Shown one piece after another: positions 19,030 through 27,754 of a stretch of 44,003 nucleotides of DNA (position 1 is its first letter; every line of letters starts with the position of its first letter). The stretch comes from Allobosea sp. 47.2.35 (lineage in GTDB: Bacteria; Pseudomonadota; Alphaproteobacteria; Rhizobiales; Beijerinckiaceae): NCBI RefSeq assembly GCF_024655635.1, contig NZ_JANLGI010000026.1, positions 1 through 44,003 of the forward strand, in the 5' to 3' direction. The notes under the pieces are model-generated. The model searched no databases. It was not told the origin of the DNA and was given only the letters and a program-made list of their open reading frames with translations. The translations under genes were made by a program, and so were the position numbers.

Positions 19030-20276
19030 CCGAGCGCATGGCGCCGCGCATCGCGGTGGCGATGAAGGGTTATCCGCGTCTGTCGGAGACCTTCATCGCG
19101 CAGGAATTGCTGGGCCTGCAGCAGCGCGGTCTGCCCTTCGAGATCTGGTCGCTGCGCCATCCGACCGATGCGGCGAAGCACCTGATGCACCATCAGATCA
19201 CCGCGCCGGTGCGTTATCTGCCGGAATATCTGCAAGACGAGCCGGCGCGAGTGGCGCACGGCTTGCTTGCGGCTCTTCTGCGGCCGGGCCTGCTGCGTTT
19301 GCTGCCAGTCTTTCTGCGTGATCTCGCCCGCGACCGGACGCGCAATCGCTGGCGCCGGTTCGGGCAGGCCTGCGTGATGGCGCGCGAATTGCCCTGGGAT
19401 ATCCGGCATCTGCATGTGCATTACCTGCACACGCCGGCTTCCGTGATCCGCTATGCCGCCCTGCTCGGCGGTCTGACATGGTCGTTCTCAGCCCATGCCA
19501 AGGACATCTGGACGACGCAGGATTGGGAGAAGCGCGAGAAGATCGCCTCCGCCGCCTGGGGCGTGACCTGCACGCGCGACGGGCATCGCGAACTGGAACG
19601 CCTCTCCGACCGGCCTGACAAGGTCGCGCTGCTCTATCACGGGCTCGATCTTGCGCGTTTTCCGGCGCCGGGACCGCGATCGGCGCGGGATGGTTCGGAC
19701 GAGACTGATCCGGTGCGCTTCGTCACCATCGGGCGCGCGGTCGCGAAGAAGGGCTTCGACGACCTGCTGGAAGCTTTGGCCAGGCTGCCTTGCACGCTGA
19801 ACTGGCGCCTCACGCATATCGGCGGCGGCGAGAAGCTTAAGGCTCTGCAAGTGCAAGCGCAGGCGCTCGGCCTCGACGACAAAGTCACCTGGGCTGGACC
19901 GAAGGCGCAGGACGAGGTCATCGCCGCTCTGCGGGCGGCCGATCTCTTCGTGCTGCCCTCGAAGGAGGCCGGGGACGGCGACCGCGACGGCCTGCCCAAT
20001 GTGGTGATGGAGGCAGCGAGCCAGGGCTTGCCGATCGTCGCGACCGATTTCGCGGGGATACCGGAATTCGTGCGTCAGGGCGTCGAGGGCCTGCTGGTGC
20101 CGCCGGGCGATGTCGCCGCTCTGGCCGTCGCGTTGGGCGAACTTGCCGGTGCGCCCGAAAAGCGTGCGATGTTGGGTGAGGCGGCTTGTGCGCGCCTGAC
20201 GGAAGCTTTCTCAGCGCAGGCCGGGCTCGACCGGGTTGCGGCGATGCTGAAGCGCTCGGCCGGGGAGGGTGCATGA
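19026..20276 (+). CDS. Glycosyltransferase family 4, WcaL-like
   Basis: A 416-residue GT-B enzyme. The N-terminal domain begins IAVAMKGYPRLSETFIAQEL, the opening typical of exopolysaccharide/colanic-acid WcaL-type transferases. HAKDIWTTQDW (about 157) is a conserved acceptor-side loop. The donor domain shows FVTIGRAVAKKGFDDLLEAL, WAGPKAQDEVIAALRAADLFVLPSKE and GLPNVVMEAASQGLPIVATD (the E-x7-E region). It should add one sugar to a lipid-linked repeat unit at the cytoplasmic face. It is ATGA-coupled on both sides, to the methyltransferase and to the MurG-like gene. Confidence 0.88.
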   Translation: MTERMAPRIAVAMKGYPRLSETFIAQELLGLQQRGLPFEIWSLRHPTDAAKHLMHHQITAPVRYLPEYLQDEPARVAHGLLAALLRPGLLRLLPVFLRDLARDRTRNRWRRFGQACVMARELPWDIRHLHVHYLHTPASVIRYAALLGGLTWSFSAHAKDIWTTQDWEKREKIASAAWGVTCTRDGHRELERLSDRPDKVALLYHGLDLARFPAPGPRSARDGSDETDPVRFVTIGRAVAKKGFDDLLEALARLPCTLNWRLTHIGGGEKLKALQVQAQALGLDDKVTWAGPKAQDEVIAALRAADLFVLPSKEAGDGDRDGLPNVVMEAASQGLPIVATDFAGIPEFVRQGVEGLLVPPGDVAALAVALGELAGAPEKRAMLGEAACARLTEAFSAQAGLDRVAAMLKRSAGEGA

Positions 20277-21433
20277 GCGCCTCCGTCCTGATTGCGGTGA
20301 CACATCTGCTCGGCAGCGGCCACCTGGTTCGCGCGGCGAATCTGGCGCGGGCTTTGGCGCAGGGTGGTTTCTCGGTGACGTTGGCCAGCGGCGGCATGCC
20401 GTTGCGCGCGATGGAGGGCGAGCCCTTTGCCTTCGTGCAGCTGCCGCCGATCAGGACCGAAGGCACCGATTTCCGGACGCTGCTCGACGAGGCAGGCGAG
20501 CCGATCGATCCGGAGCGCAGGACTGCACGCATCGCCAGGCTCGAAGAGCTGGCCGCGCGACTGCGGCCGGATGTCGTGATCGTCGAGCATTTCCCCTTCG
20601 GCCGGCGGCAGCTGGCCGGGGAGTTCCTGGCGCTGATCGCGGCCGTGAAGGCGGTGCGGCCCGAGGCGCTCGTGCTCTCCTCGGTGCGCGACGTGCTGGT
20701 GACGCCGCGGCCCGACCGGATCGTCGAGGCCGAGGAGCGGATCGCCGGGATATTCGACGCGGTTCTCGTCCATGGCGATGCCGGTTTCCTGCCGCTCGAC
20801 CGGTCGTGGCCGGTGGGCGAGGAGCTTGCGGCGAAGCTGCGCTATACCGGCTATCTCGCTGATGACCGGCCGGTCGGCACCGCGCAGGACAATGACGAGG
20901 TCATCGTCTCCGGCGGCGGCTCGGCCGCGGCCCTGCCGCTCTTCGCCTGTGCCGTCGCGGCGGCACGGCTCGACCGCTCCGGGCGGCGCTGGCGGCTTCT
21001 CGCCGGGCGCGGCATGGCGGAAGACGATATCGGGCGGCTCGCTTTCGAGGCGCCCGGAAGGGTCGTGATCGAGCGGGCGCGGCCGGACTTCCCCGCGCTA
21101 CTGGCCGGTTGCGCGGTGTCGATCAGCCAGGCCGGGTACAATACCGTGCTCGATCTCGTCGCGGCCGGGCGGCCGGCGATCGTCGTGCCCTTCGATGCCG
21201 GCAACGAGACCGAGCAGACCGTCCGGGCCGAGGCGATGGAGCGGGCGGGGCTGGCGCGCTGCTTCCGGCTGTCGGGCGACTTCGTCGGGGATGCGGTGGC
21301 GCTGGCGGACGCTGCCGGGGACGCGATTGGCTTTCGGTCACCGGCCCTGTCCATCGATCGTGATGGCGCCACCCGCTCGGCTGCTATCGTGAGAGAGCTT
21401 CTCGCCGCTGCCGCTGCCCGCGCGCGACACTGA
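20273..21433 (+). CDS. MurG-like glycosyltransferase (GT28-type), end of plus glycan operon
   Basis: A 386-residue GT-B protein whose start overlaps the preceding stop (ATGA). The N-terminal motif VTHLLGSGHLVRAANLARAL (about 8-27) is the MurG-like glycine loop. The C-terminal donor site is SISQAGYNTVLDLVAAGRPA (about 282), with a conserved EQTVRAE nearby. It resembles the protein of 2619-3899 in layout, though the two are clearly diverged. No membrane helix. The acceptor is unknown. The 149 bases after the stop, before cobS, hold no gene. Confidence 0.82.
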   Translation: MSASVLIAVTHLLGSGHLVRAANLARALAQGGFSVTLASGGMPLRAMEGEPFAFVQLPPIRTEGTDFRTLLDEAGEPIDPERRTARIARLEELAARLRPDVVIVEHFPFGRRQLAGEFLALIAAVKAVRPEALVLSSVRDVLVTPRPDRIVEAEERIAGIFDAVLVHGDAGFLPLDRSWPVGEELAAKLRYTGYLADDRPVGTAQDNDEVIVSGGGSAAALPLFACAVAAARLDRSGRRWRLLAGRGMAEDDIGRLAFEAPGRVVIERARPDFPALLAGCAVSISQAGYNTVLDLVAAGRPAIVVPFDAGNETEQTVRAEAMERAGLARCFRLSGDFVGDAVALADAAGDAIGFRSPALSIDRDGATRSAAIVRELLAAAAARARH

Positions 21434-21582
21434 GCCGGCATGCCCTTTGCGTGGGCCGGGGTGCAGCTTTGCGAATTGCCGCTTCCGGTCTTTCGCTCTA
21501 ATGAGGGACGATCCGCCTCCCTCCTCGGTCGGCTCTGGGTTACCCGGCGAATTCCGGTCATGGCCCTTTGCCTGGAGACAAG

Positions 21583-22569
21583 ATGATGACGACGACGACT
21601 GCGCCCGGCCTGCCCGACATCAAGCTGTCGGTGCGCCAGACTTTCGGGATCGATTCCGATCTCGAGGTGCCGGCCTATTCCGCAGCCGATCCGCATGTGC
21701 CGGACCTCGACCCGGATTACCGCTTCGACCGCGACACCACGATCGCGATCCTCGCCGGCTTCGCGCATAACCGCCGCGTCATGATCTCGGGCTATCACGG
21801 CACCGGCAAGTCGACCCATATCGAGCAGGTCGCGGCCCGCCTCAACTGGCCCTGCGTCCGCGTCAACCTCGACAGCCATGTCTCGCGCCTGGACCTCGTC
21901 GGCAAGGACGCGATCGTGCTGAAGGAAGGCAAGCAGATCACCGAGTTCCAGGACGGTATCCTGCCCTGGGCGCTGCAGAACAACATCGCGCTCGTCTTCG
22001 ACGAATACGATGCTGGCCGCCCGGACGTGATGTTCGTGATCCAGCGCGTGCTGGAGCAGTCCGGCAAGCTGACGCTGCTCGACCAGAAGCGCGTCATCCG
22101 CCCGCACGGTGCCTTCCGTCTGTTCGCCACCGCCAACACGGTCGGCCTCGGCGATACGTCCGGCCTCTATCACGGCACCCAGCAGATCAACCAGGGCCAG
22201 ATGGACCGCTGGTCGATCGTCACCACGCTGAACTACCTGCCGCATGACAACGAGGTCGCCATCGTCCTGGCGAAGTCGAAGCACTATCAGAGCACGCCGG
22301 ACGGCAAGGACGTCATCAACAAGATGGTCCGCGTCGCCGATCTCACCCGCAACGCCTTCATGAACGGCGATCTCTCGACCGTGATGAGCCCGCGTACGGT
22401 CATCACCTGGGCCGAGAACGCGGCGATCTTCGGCGATATCGGCTTCGCCTTCCGCGTCACCTTCCTGAACAAGTGCGACGAGATGGAGCGCACGCTGGTG
22501 GCCGAGTTCTTCCAGCGCTCCTTCGGCAAGGAACTGCCGGAAAGCGCCGCGAACGTGGTGCTCAGCTAA
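21583..22569 (+). CDS. cobS: Aerobic cobaltochelatase subunit CobS
   Basis: A 328-residue AAA+ ATPase. With CobT it forms the ring complex that drives CobN to insert cobalt into hydrogenobyrinic acid a,c-diamide in aerobic B12 synthesis. Walker A is GYHGTGKST (70-78), Walker B is LVFDEYDAG (about 142-150) and sensor 1 is LFATANT. The CobS N-terminal motif [16 protein letters not shown] is present. The ATG at 21583 has GGAG at a good distance; an upstream TTG at 21568 is less likely. CobN is not in the window. cobT follows, separated by a GFA-family gene. Confidence 0.97.
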   Translation: MMTTTTAPGLPDIKLSVRQTFGIDSDLEVPAYSAADPHVPDLDPDYRFDRDTTIAILAGFAHNRRVMISGYHGTGKSTHIEQVAARLNWPCVRVNLDSHVSRLDLVGKDAIVLKEGKQITEFQDGILPWALQNNIALVFDEYDAGRPDVMFVIQRVLEQSGKLTLLDQKRVIRPHGAFRLFATANTVGLGDTSGLYHGTQQINQGQMDRWSIVTTLNYLPHDNEVAIVLAKSKHYQSTPDGKDVINKMVRVADLTRNAFMNGDLSTVMSPRTVITWAENAAIFGDIGFAFRVTFLNKCDEMERTLVAEFFQRSFGKELPESAANVVLS

Positions 22570-22585
22570 CAGAAGGGCACGAGCC

Positions 22586-22936
22586 ATGGCGCAGTATCAG
22601 GGAAGCTGCCACTGCGGGCGGGTCGCCTACGAGGTCGAAGCCGATCTCGGACAGACGATCACCTGCAACTGCTCCTACTGCCAGCGCCGCGGCTCGATCC
22701 TCACATTCTCGCCCGCCAGCGCCTTCACCCTCACCAAGGGCGAGGATGCGCTGACCGAGTACCGCTTTCACACGCAGAAGATACAGCATCTCTTCTGCGA
22801 GACCTGCGGCATCGAGTCCTTCGCGCGCGGCGCGATGCCGGACGGGACGCCGACGGTCGCGATCAATGTGCGTTGCCTAACCGGTGTGGAGCCGACCGAG
22901 CTCCAGTCGATCCAGTACGACGGCCGGTCGCGGTAA
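22586..22936 (+). CDS. GFA family protein (formaldehyde-activating-enzyme fold)
   Basis: A 116-residue zinc protein of the GFA/CENP-V fold. The metal-binding cysteines are in [11 protein letters not shown] (6-16), [10 protein letters not shown] (31-40) and [10 protein letters not shown] (about 71-80), all in family spacing. Members were named for glutathione-dependent formaldehyde activation, but for most the substrate is unproven. It lies 16 bases after cobS and 31 bases before cobT, so it is read in the cob operon, an unusual place for it. The ATG has GAGCC upstream and gives the standard amino terminus. Confidence 0.9.
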   Translation: MAQYQGSCHCGRVAYEVEADLGQTITCNCSYCQRRGSILTFSPASAFTLTKGEDALTEYRFHTQKIQHLFCETCGIESFARGAMPDGTPTVAINVRCLTGVEPTELQSIQYDGRSR

Positions 22937-22967
22937 CAGTCACGGAACCCAGAGGACGGCCTCAGTC

Positions 22968-24860
22968 TTGTCCATCTCGAACCGCAAGCCAGGAACGCCG
23001 AAGGAGGCTCCGGCCGAGCCGCTGAAGCGGGCGATCTCCGGCGCCATGAAGGCGATCGCGCGCAAGCCGGAGATGGAAATCGTCTTCGCCGCCGACAAGC
23101 CGTCGCTCGTCGGCGAGCGGGCGCGCCTGCCCGAGCCGCCGCGCAAGCTCAGCCCCGGCGATGTCGCGATCCTGCGCGGCCATGCCGATTCGATGGCGCT
23201 GCGCCTTGCCTGCCATGATGCTGCGATCCACCGCCGCGCTGCGCCTGAGGGCGATGCGGCGCGGGCCGTGTTCGATGCCGTCGAGCAGGCCCGCGTCGAA
23301 TCGATCGGTGCACGGCGGATGTCCGGCATGGCCGGGAACATCTCCGCGATGCTGGAAGACCGCTATCATCGCGGCGGCCGCTACGAGGAGATCACCGATC
23401 GGGCCGATGCGCCGCTGGAGGATGCACTGGCGCTGATGGTGCGCGAGCGCCTGACTGGCCTGAAGCCGCCGAAGGCGGCCGAGAAGGTCGTCGAGCTCTG
23501 GCGCGAGCAGATCGAGGCCAAGGCCGGCGGCGATCTCGACAGGCTGACCAAGACGATCGAGGACCAGCGCGGCTTTGCCCGTACGGTGCGCGACATGCTG
23601 GCCGCGCTCGACATGGCCGAGCAGACGGCACAGGGCGACGAGCAGGACGAGGACGAGGACAACCAGGACCAGTCCTCCGAAGACCAGCAGCAGCAGGACG
23701 GTGAATCCGAGCAGGAGAGCGGCGCCGACCGTTCCGAGGTCGAGGTCAGCGAGGACGCGACCGAGGAACTGCAGGACGGCGCCTCCGAGGCGACCGACGC
23801 TCCGGCCGGCGACTGGGAGGAGGAGGACGAGAACTCTGAATCCGAGGAGGCCGGCGAGGCGCCGCGTCCGCGCGAGAGCCGCGGCAACGAGCGGCCGCAG
23901 ACCGATTACAAGGCCTATACCCAGAAGTTCGACGAGGTCGTCACGGCCGAGGAACTCTGCGACGCCGAGGAATTGACGCGCCTGCGCGCCTATCTCGACA
24001 AGCAGCTCGCCCATCTCCAGGGCGTGGTGGCGCGCCTCGCCAACCGCCTGCAGCGGCGCCTGATGGCGCAGCAGAACCGCACCTGGGAGTTCGATCTGGA
24101 GGAAGGCGCGCTCGACCCGGCCCGCCTGCCGCGCATCATCCTCGATCCGTTCCAGCCGCTGTCGTTCCGGCAGGAATCGGACACGAATTTCCGCGACACG
24201 GTCGTCACCTTGCTGATCGACAATTCCGGCTCGATGCGCGGCCGGCCGATCACGGTCGCGGCGACCTGCGCCGACATCCTGGCCCGGACGCTGGAGCGCT
24301 GCGGCGTCAAGGTCGAGTTGCTCGGCTTCACGACCCGCGCCTGGAAGGGCGGCCTGTCGCGCGAGGCCTGGCTGCAATCGGGCAAGCCGGCCAATCCCGG
24401 CCGCCTCAACGATCTGCGCCACATCATCTACAAGGCGGCGGATGCGCCCTGGCGGCGCGCACGCAAGAATCTCGGCCTGATGATGCGCGAGGGACTGCTC
24501 AAGGAGAACATCGACGGCGAGGCGCTGGACTGGGCGCACAAGCGCATTCTCGGCCGGCCTGAGCAGCGCAAGATCCTGATGGTGATCTCGGACGGCGCGC
24601 CGGTCGACGATTCCACCCTCTCGGTCAACGCCGGCAACTATCTCGAGCGGCATCTGCGCCATGTCATCGCCGAGATCGAGACGCGCTCGCCGGTCGAGCT
24701 CATCGCCATCGGCATCGGCCATGACGTGACGCGCTATTATCGCCGCGCCGTGACCATCGTCGATGCCGAGGAGCTGGGCGGCGTGATGACCGAGAAGCTC
24801 GCCGAATTGTTCGAGGAGGACGGTCCAGGCGGTTCCGGCTCCAAGCGCCGCGGGCATTGA
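22968..24860 (+). CDS. cobT: Aerobic cobaltochelatase subunit CobT
   Basis: A 630-residue partner of CobS in cobalt insertion. The start is probably the TTG at 22968 (SISNRKPG follows, and AGAGGA lies 12 bases upstream), since no ATG or GTG fits. The layout is an N-terminal helical domain (1-220), a long acidic Glu/Asp/Gln-rich linker (about 220-320) and a C-terminal von Willebrand A domain. The metal-ion-dependent adhesion site is DNSGSM (from Asp418), with a second acidic site at SDGAPVDD. The acidic linker and MIDAS are family hallmarks. The stop overlaps the next gene's start by one base. Confidence 0.95.
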   Translation: MSISNRKPGTPKEAPAEPLKRAISGAMKAIARKPEMEIVFAADKPSLVGERARLPEPPRKLSPGDVAILRGHADSMALRLACHDAAIHRRAAPEGDAARAVFDAVEQARVESIGARRMSGMAGNISAMLEDRYHRGGRYEEITDRADAPLEDALALMVRERLTGLKPPKAAEKVVELWREQIEAKAGGDLDRLTKTIEDQRGFARTVRDMLAALDMAEQTAQGDEQDEDEDNQDQSSEDQQQQDGESEQESGADRSEVEVSEDATEELQDGASEATDAPAGDWEEEDENSESEEAGEAPRPRESRGNERPQTDYKAYTQKFDEVVTAEELCDAEELTRLRAYLDKQLAHLQGVVARLANRLQRRLMAQQNRTWEFDLEEGALDPARLPRIILDPFQPLSFRQESDTNFRDTVVTLLIDNSGSMRGRPITVAATCADILARTLERCGVKVELLGFTTRAWKGGLSREAWLQSGKPANPGRLNDLRHIIYKAADAPWRRARKNLGLMMREGLLKENIDGEALDWAHKRILGRPEQRKILMVISDGAPVDDSTLSVNAGNYLERHLRHVIAEIETRSPVELIAIGIGHDVTRYYRRAVTIVDAEELGGVMTEKLAELFEEDGPGGSGSKRRGH

Positions 24861-25858
24861 TGCGTCTCACGCGCCGCGCTGCGCTGGCAGGGCTCGGCGC
24901 GCTCGCGCTGCCCAGTGTCGCGCAGGCGATCGAGCAGACCCGCTTCCCTGTCGGGATATCAGCGCGGCCGATCGCGGCTTTCGAACCGCGACGGCCGGAT
25001 CAGCGCCGCTTCGGCGCGCTGCAATTCCGGGGCGGGCTCGTGCTCTCGTCCGGCCACCCGCGCTTCGGCGGCCTTTCGGGACTGGCGCGCCTGAATGGCG
25101 GGCGCGATCTCGTGGCGGTGTCGGATCGGGGCTACTGGCTGACCGCGAAGGTCGCTTCCAGCAATGGCAAGCTGACCGGGCTTGAAGATGTCGAGATGGC
25201 GGCGATTCTCGGTGGCTCCGGCCGGCCGCTGACCCGCTCGGGGCTCTACGACACCGAAAGCCTCTGCATCCATGACGGCGCGGCTTATGTCGGGATCGAG
25301 CGCAAGCATGAGATCGCCCGTTTCGACTGGGCCCGCGACGGCGTCGAGGCGCGGGCGCGGCCCGTCCCGCTGCCGCCTGAGCTGAAGCGCCTGCCGCGCA
25401 ATCGCGGGCTGGAGGCGCTCGGCGTCATGCCTGCGGGGCCGTTTAAGGGCGCGCTGGTCGCCATCGCGGAGCGTTCCGGCAAGGAGGACGAGCCGACGCT
25501 CGGCGCGCTCCTCGGCGGTCCGCAGCCCGGCCTGTTCAAGCTCGCCCGGCATGACGGCTACGACATCACCGATCTCGCCTTCCTGCCCTCCGGCGACATG
25601 CTGGTGCTGGAGCGCTGGTATCAGCCGCTGCGCGGTGTCGGCATGCGGATCAGGCGAATCGCCGGGCGCGACATCCGGCCAGGTGCGCTGGTGGATGGAA
25701 CGCGCCTGATCGAGGCCGATATGGGCTTCGAGATCGATAACATGGAGGGGCTGTCGGTCCATCTGGAGGAGGGGCGCACGATCCTCACCCTGATCTCGGA
25801 CGACAATTTCTCGTTCCTCCAGCGCACGGTTCTGCTGGAGTTCGAGCTGATTCCGTAA
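24860..25858 (+). CDS. Exported phytase-like esterase domain protein
   Basis: A 332-residue secreted protein. TRRAALAGLGALALPSVAQA is a signal peptide with an RR pair, probably Tat, cleaved after AQA near residue 23. The rest is a beta-propeller of the 'esterase-like activity of phytase' family. It has LSGLARLNGGRDLVAVSDRGYW (about 74-95), YDTESLCIHDGAAYVGIERKH and the terminal FEIDNMEGLSV plus LISDDNFSFLQ. Family members bind calcium and are thought to hydrolyse phosphate or carboxyl esters; the substrate here is unknown. It follows cobT in many Hyphomicrobiales, with rpmB convergent after it, as here. Confidence 0.85.
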   Translation: MRLTRRAALAGLGALALPSVAQAIEQTRFPVGISARPIAAFEPRRPDQRRFGALQFRGGLVLSSGHPRFGGLSGLARLNGGRDLVAVSDRGYWLTAKVASSNGKLTGLEDVEMAAILGGSGRPLTRSGLYDTESLCIHDGAAYVGIERKHEIARFDWARDGVEARARPVPLPPELKRLPRNRGLEALGVMPAGPFKGALVAIAERSGKEDEPTLGALLGGPQPGLFKLARHDGYDITDLAFLPSGDMLVLERWYQPLRGVGMRIRRIAGRDIRPGALVDGTRLIEADMGFEIDNMEGLSVHLEEGRTILTLISDDNFSFLQRTVLLEFELIP

Positions 25859-25863
25859 CCGGC

Positions 25864-25953
25864 GTCATGGTCGGGCTTGTCCCGACCATCCACGTCTCCT
25901 TCATCGGGAGCGGTGTTCAAGACGTGGATGCTCGCCACAAGGGCGAGCATGAC
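25864..25953. repeat. Palindromic intergenic repeat made of two hairpins in inverted orientation
   Basis: Two 34-base arms (25864-25897 and about 25920-25953) are near-perfect inverted copies. Each arm is itself a hairpin: ATGGTCGGG/CCCGACCAT with a CTTGT loop, and ATGCTCGCC/GGCGAGCAT with an ACAAG loop. The arms share the outer GTCATG...CCACGTC pattern. The layout is that of a REP/BIME-like element. It sits between convergent genes, just before the rpmB terminator. Confidence 0.75.
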
Positions 25954-25973
25954 GACAAAGCCAAGTCCCAAAC

Positions 25974-25998
25974 GAAAAAAGCGGCCTTGCGGCCGCTT
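25974..25998 (-). terminator. Intrinsic terminator of rpmB
   Basis: Read on the minus strand, AAGCGGCC and GGCCGCTT pair around a GCAA loop and are followed by a run of T (the A run at 25975-25980 on the plus strand). It lies about 27 bases after the rpmB stop. Confidence 0.88.
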
Positions 25999-26024
25999 CC
26001 TTCAAACCCGAAAAGGCTGACCGC

Positions 26025-26312
26025 TCAGTTGGCGGCGAGCTTCTTCTCGAGGTCGCGCTTCAGCGTAGCAGCGCCGGTCGAGAGGTCGCCGGCCGAAGCC
26101 TTGAGCAGGAAGGCGTCGAGGCCGCCGCGATGCTCGACCGAACGCAGGGCGTTGGCCGAAACGCGCAGGCGCACCGAACGGCCGAGCGCGTCCGACTGCA
26201 GCGTGACGTTCACGAGGTTCGGACGGAAGACGGTCTTCGTCTTGCGGTTCGAGTGGCTGACGAGGTGGCCGGTCTGGGTGGCTTTCCCGGTCAGTTCGCA
26301 ACGGCGGGCCAT
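26025..26312 (-). CDS. rpmB: 50S ribosomal protein L28
   Basis: A 95-residue large-subunit protein beginning [20 protein letters not shown], the bL28 amino terminus. It ends in the longer C-terminal helix ([19 protein letters not shown]) typical of alphaproteobacteria. The ATG at 26312 is chosen over an in-frame ATG 26 codons upstream, which lies within the leader. It is monocistronic: its own promoter is at 26406-26434 and its terminator at 25974-25998. The leader holds a terminator-like hairpin (26348-26373). Confidence 0.97.
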   Translation of the reverse strand: MARRCELTGKATQTGHLVSHSNRKTKTVFRPNLVNVTLQSDALGRSVRLRVSANALRSVEHRGGLDAFLLKASAGDLSTGAATLKRDLEKKLAAN

Positions 26313-26347
26313 GGTATCGTTCCTTACGTTCCCGGGGGCGCTCAAAC

Positions 26348-26373
26348 AAAAAAACCGACACGCGACGTGCCGG
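26348..26373 (-). terminator. Terminator-like hairpin in the rpmB leader (candidate attenuator)
   Basis: On the minus strand CCGGCACG (26366-26373) pairs with CGTGTCGG (26355-26362) around a three-base loop, and seven T follow directly (26348-26354). The hairpin lies between the rpmB promoter and its ATG, at about +27 to +52. The preceding CCGGTGC (about 26377-26383) could pair with the left arm instead. No upstream minus-strand gene needs a terminator here. Confidence 0.6.
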
Positions 26374-26405
26374 CGAGCACCGGAAGTCAATTTGAAGTCG
26401 GGGGT

Positions 26406-26434
26406 TCCATAGCCAAGGGCGGAGCTTGCGTCAA
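26406..26434 (-). promoter_or_regulatory. Housekeeping promoter of rpmB
   Basis: On the minus strand TTGACG (26429-26434) and TATGGA (26406-26411) are separated by 17 bases. The predicted start near 26400 gives an 88-base leader containing the hairpin at 26348-26373. The strong -35 suits a ribosomal protein gene. Confidence 0.65.
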
Positions 26435-26600
26435 GGAAAACTCCGGCAGGCCGTTCACATGGCCTTCAGCGTTAACGGGGTGTAAAGATCGCGGTCCGAT
26501 GCTTCAACCGGCCGTCGCTTCGCCGCGCGGGGAAGACGGTCACGATTCGGGCCGATTCAGAGTGCATTCAGCGCAGGATCGCGCCTTCCGGAGACAATGG

Positions 26601-27410
26601 ATGAAGTCCGCCGTCGCATCGTCCCTCGCAGGCTTCGTCCTCGCCGCCGGTCTGGCCGCAGGGGCCAACGCGGCTTCGCTCGACGCGCGCTATGACGTCT
26701 CGCTCCTGGGAATCACCCTGGGCACGGCGAGCCTCAGCGGCGGCATCGACAATTCTGGCTACAAGCTCGACATGTCGGCGAAGCTGACGGGAATCGCCGG
26801 GGGCGTCACGGGGGGGCGCGGCTCGGGCGCGGCGACGGGCGTGCTCGTCGGCGGCCGGCTTGCGCCGAAGACCTTCGCGGTGAGCTCCGCCAATTCCAGC
26901 GAGAGCCGGACGGTACGGATGGCCCTGGCCGAGGGCAGCGTCGCCGGAATCGATATCGAGCCGCCGATCGACGAGAAGCCCGATCGCGTGCCGCTGAACG
27001 ACAGCCACAAGCGCAATATCGTCGATCCGCTGAGCGCCTTCCTGATGCCGGTCAACGGCAAGGGCAAGGATGGCGCCTGCAACCGCACGCTGCCGATCTT
27101 CGACGGCGCGGCGCGCTACGACATCAAGCTGACGAGCGCCGGCACCCGCAACGTCAAACTCGAGGGCTATAGCGGCCCGGTCTCGATCTGCCAGGCGCGC
27201 TATGTGCCGATCGCCGGCCACCGGGCGCTCCGGCCCAGCACCAAGTTCATGGCGGAGAATCGCGACATCACGACCTGGCTCGCGCCGATCGCGGGCACCG
27301 ACGTGATGGTGCCGGTGCGCATCTCCGTGAAGACAATGATCGGCACCGCCGTGATCGAGGCCTCGAGCTTCAAGGTCGATCCCGGCGTGACCGCCAGCGC
27401 GCGGAACTGA
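26601..27410 (+). CDS. Exported DUF3108-type protein
   Basis: A 269-residue protein with a signal peptide (KSAVASSLAGFVLAAGLAAGANAA, cleavage near residue 25). The body begins LDARYDVSLLGITLGTASLSG, the DUF3108 pattern of a long-stranded beta sheet or lipid-binding-like fold. Two Cys (GACNRT and SICQAR) lie in the mature part and may pair. The ATG at 26601 has GGAG nine bases upstream. The frame is open 157 codons further upstream, but that region overlaps the rpmB leader and lacks a signal. Function unknown; it is probably periplasmic. Confidence 0.8.
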   Translation: MKSAVASSLAGFVLAAGLAAGANAASLDARYDVSLLGITLGTASLSGGIDNSGYKLDMSAKLTGIAGGVTGGRGSGAATGVLVGGRLAPKTFAVSSANSSESRTVRMALAEGSVAGIDIEPPIDEKPDRVPLNDSHKRNIVDPLSAFLMPVNGKGKDGACNRTLPIFDGAARYDIKLTSAGTRNVKLEGYSGPVSICQARYVPIAGHRALRPSTKFMAENRDITTWLAPIAGTDVMVPVRISVKTMIGTAVIEASSFKVDPGVTASARN

Positions 27411-27419
27411 AGGACGCGT

Positions 27420-27752
27420 TCAAGGCGCGCGCTTGTAGCCCTGATCGTCCTCGAAGACCGGCCGGAAGAACGAGCGCTCGTAGTTGATGATGAAGCGCTC
27501 CTTCTCGTTCATCGCGAAGGCGGCCTGGCATTCGGGATCGTCGAACGAACGCTTGCGGTAATCCTCATAGGCCGCGAGCGAGGGAAAGCTGAACATCGCG
27601 AGCGCGACGTTCGACACGCCCTCCGACGGCATGAAATAGCCGTGGTGCTTGCCGCCGAATTTCTCGACGAGCCGGATCCAGAGCTTGCCATAGGCCTCGA
27701 AGGCATCGAGCTTGTGGGGATCGATGACGTAGCGCAGGTAGCAGGTGACCAT
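27420..27752 (-). CDS. NIPSNAP family protein
   Basis: A 110-residue alpha/beta-barrel (dimeric ferredoxin-like) protein. MVTCYLRYVIDPHKLDAFEAYGKLW and the later MFSFPSLAAYEDYRKRSF, with SFFRPVF near the end, match the NIPSNAP pattern. The biochemical role of bacterial members is unknown. The gene lies two bases after the aminotransferase stop, so the two form an operon. The convergent stop of the DUF3108 gene is nine bases away. Confidence 0.85.
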   Translation of the reverse strand: MVTCYLRYVIDPHKLDAFEAYGKLWIRLVEKFGGKHHGYFMPSEGVSNVALAMFSFPSLAAYEDYRKRSFDDPECQAAFAMNEKERFIINYERSFFRPVFEDDQGYKRAP

Positions 27753-27754
27753 GG

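Noticed and set aside
21434..21582. Cobalamin riboswitch upstream of cobS
   Set aside because: No B12-box-like conserved sequence or the usual folded leader was seen in this 149-base gap.
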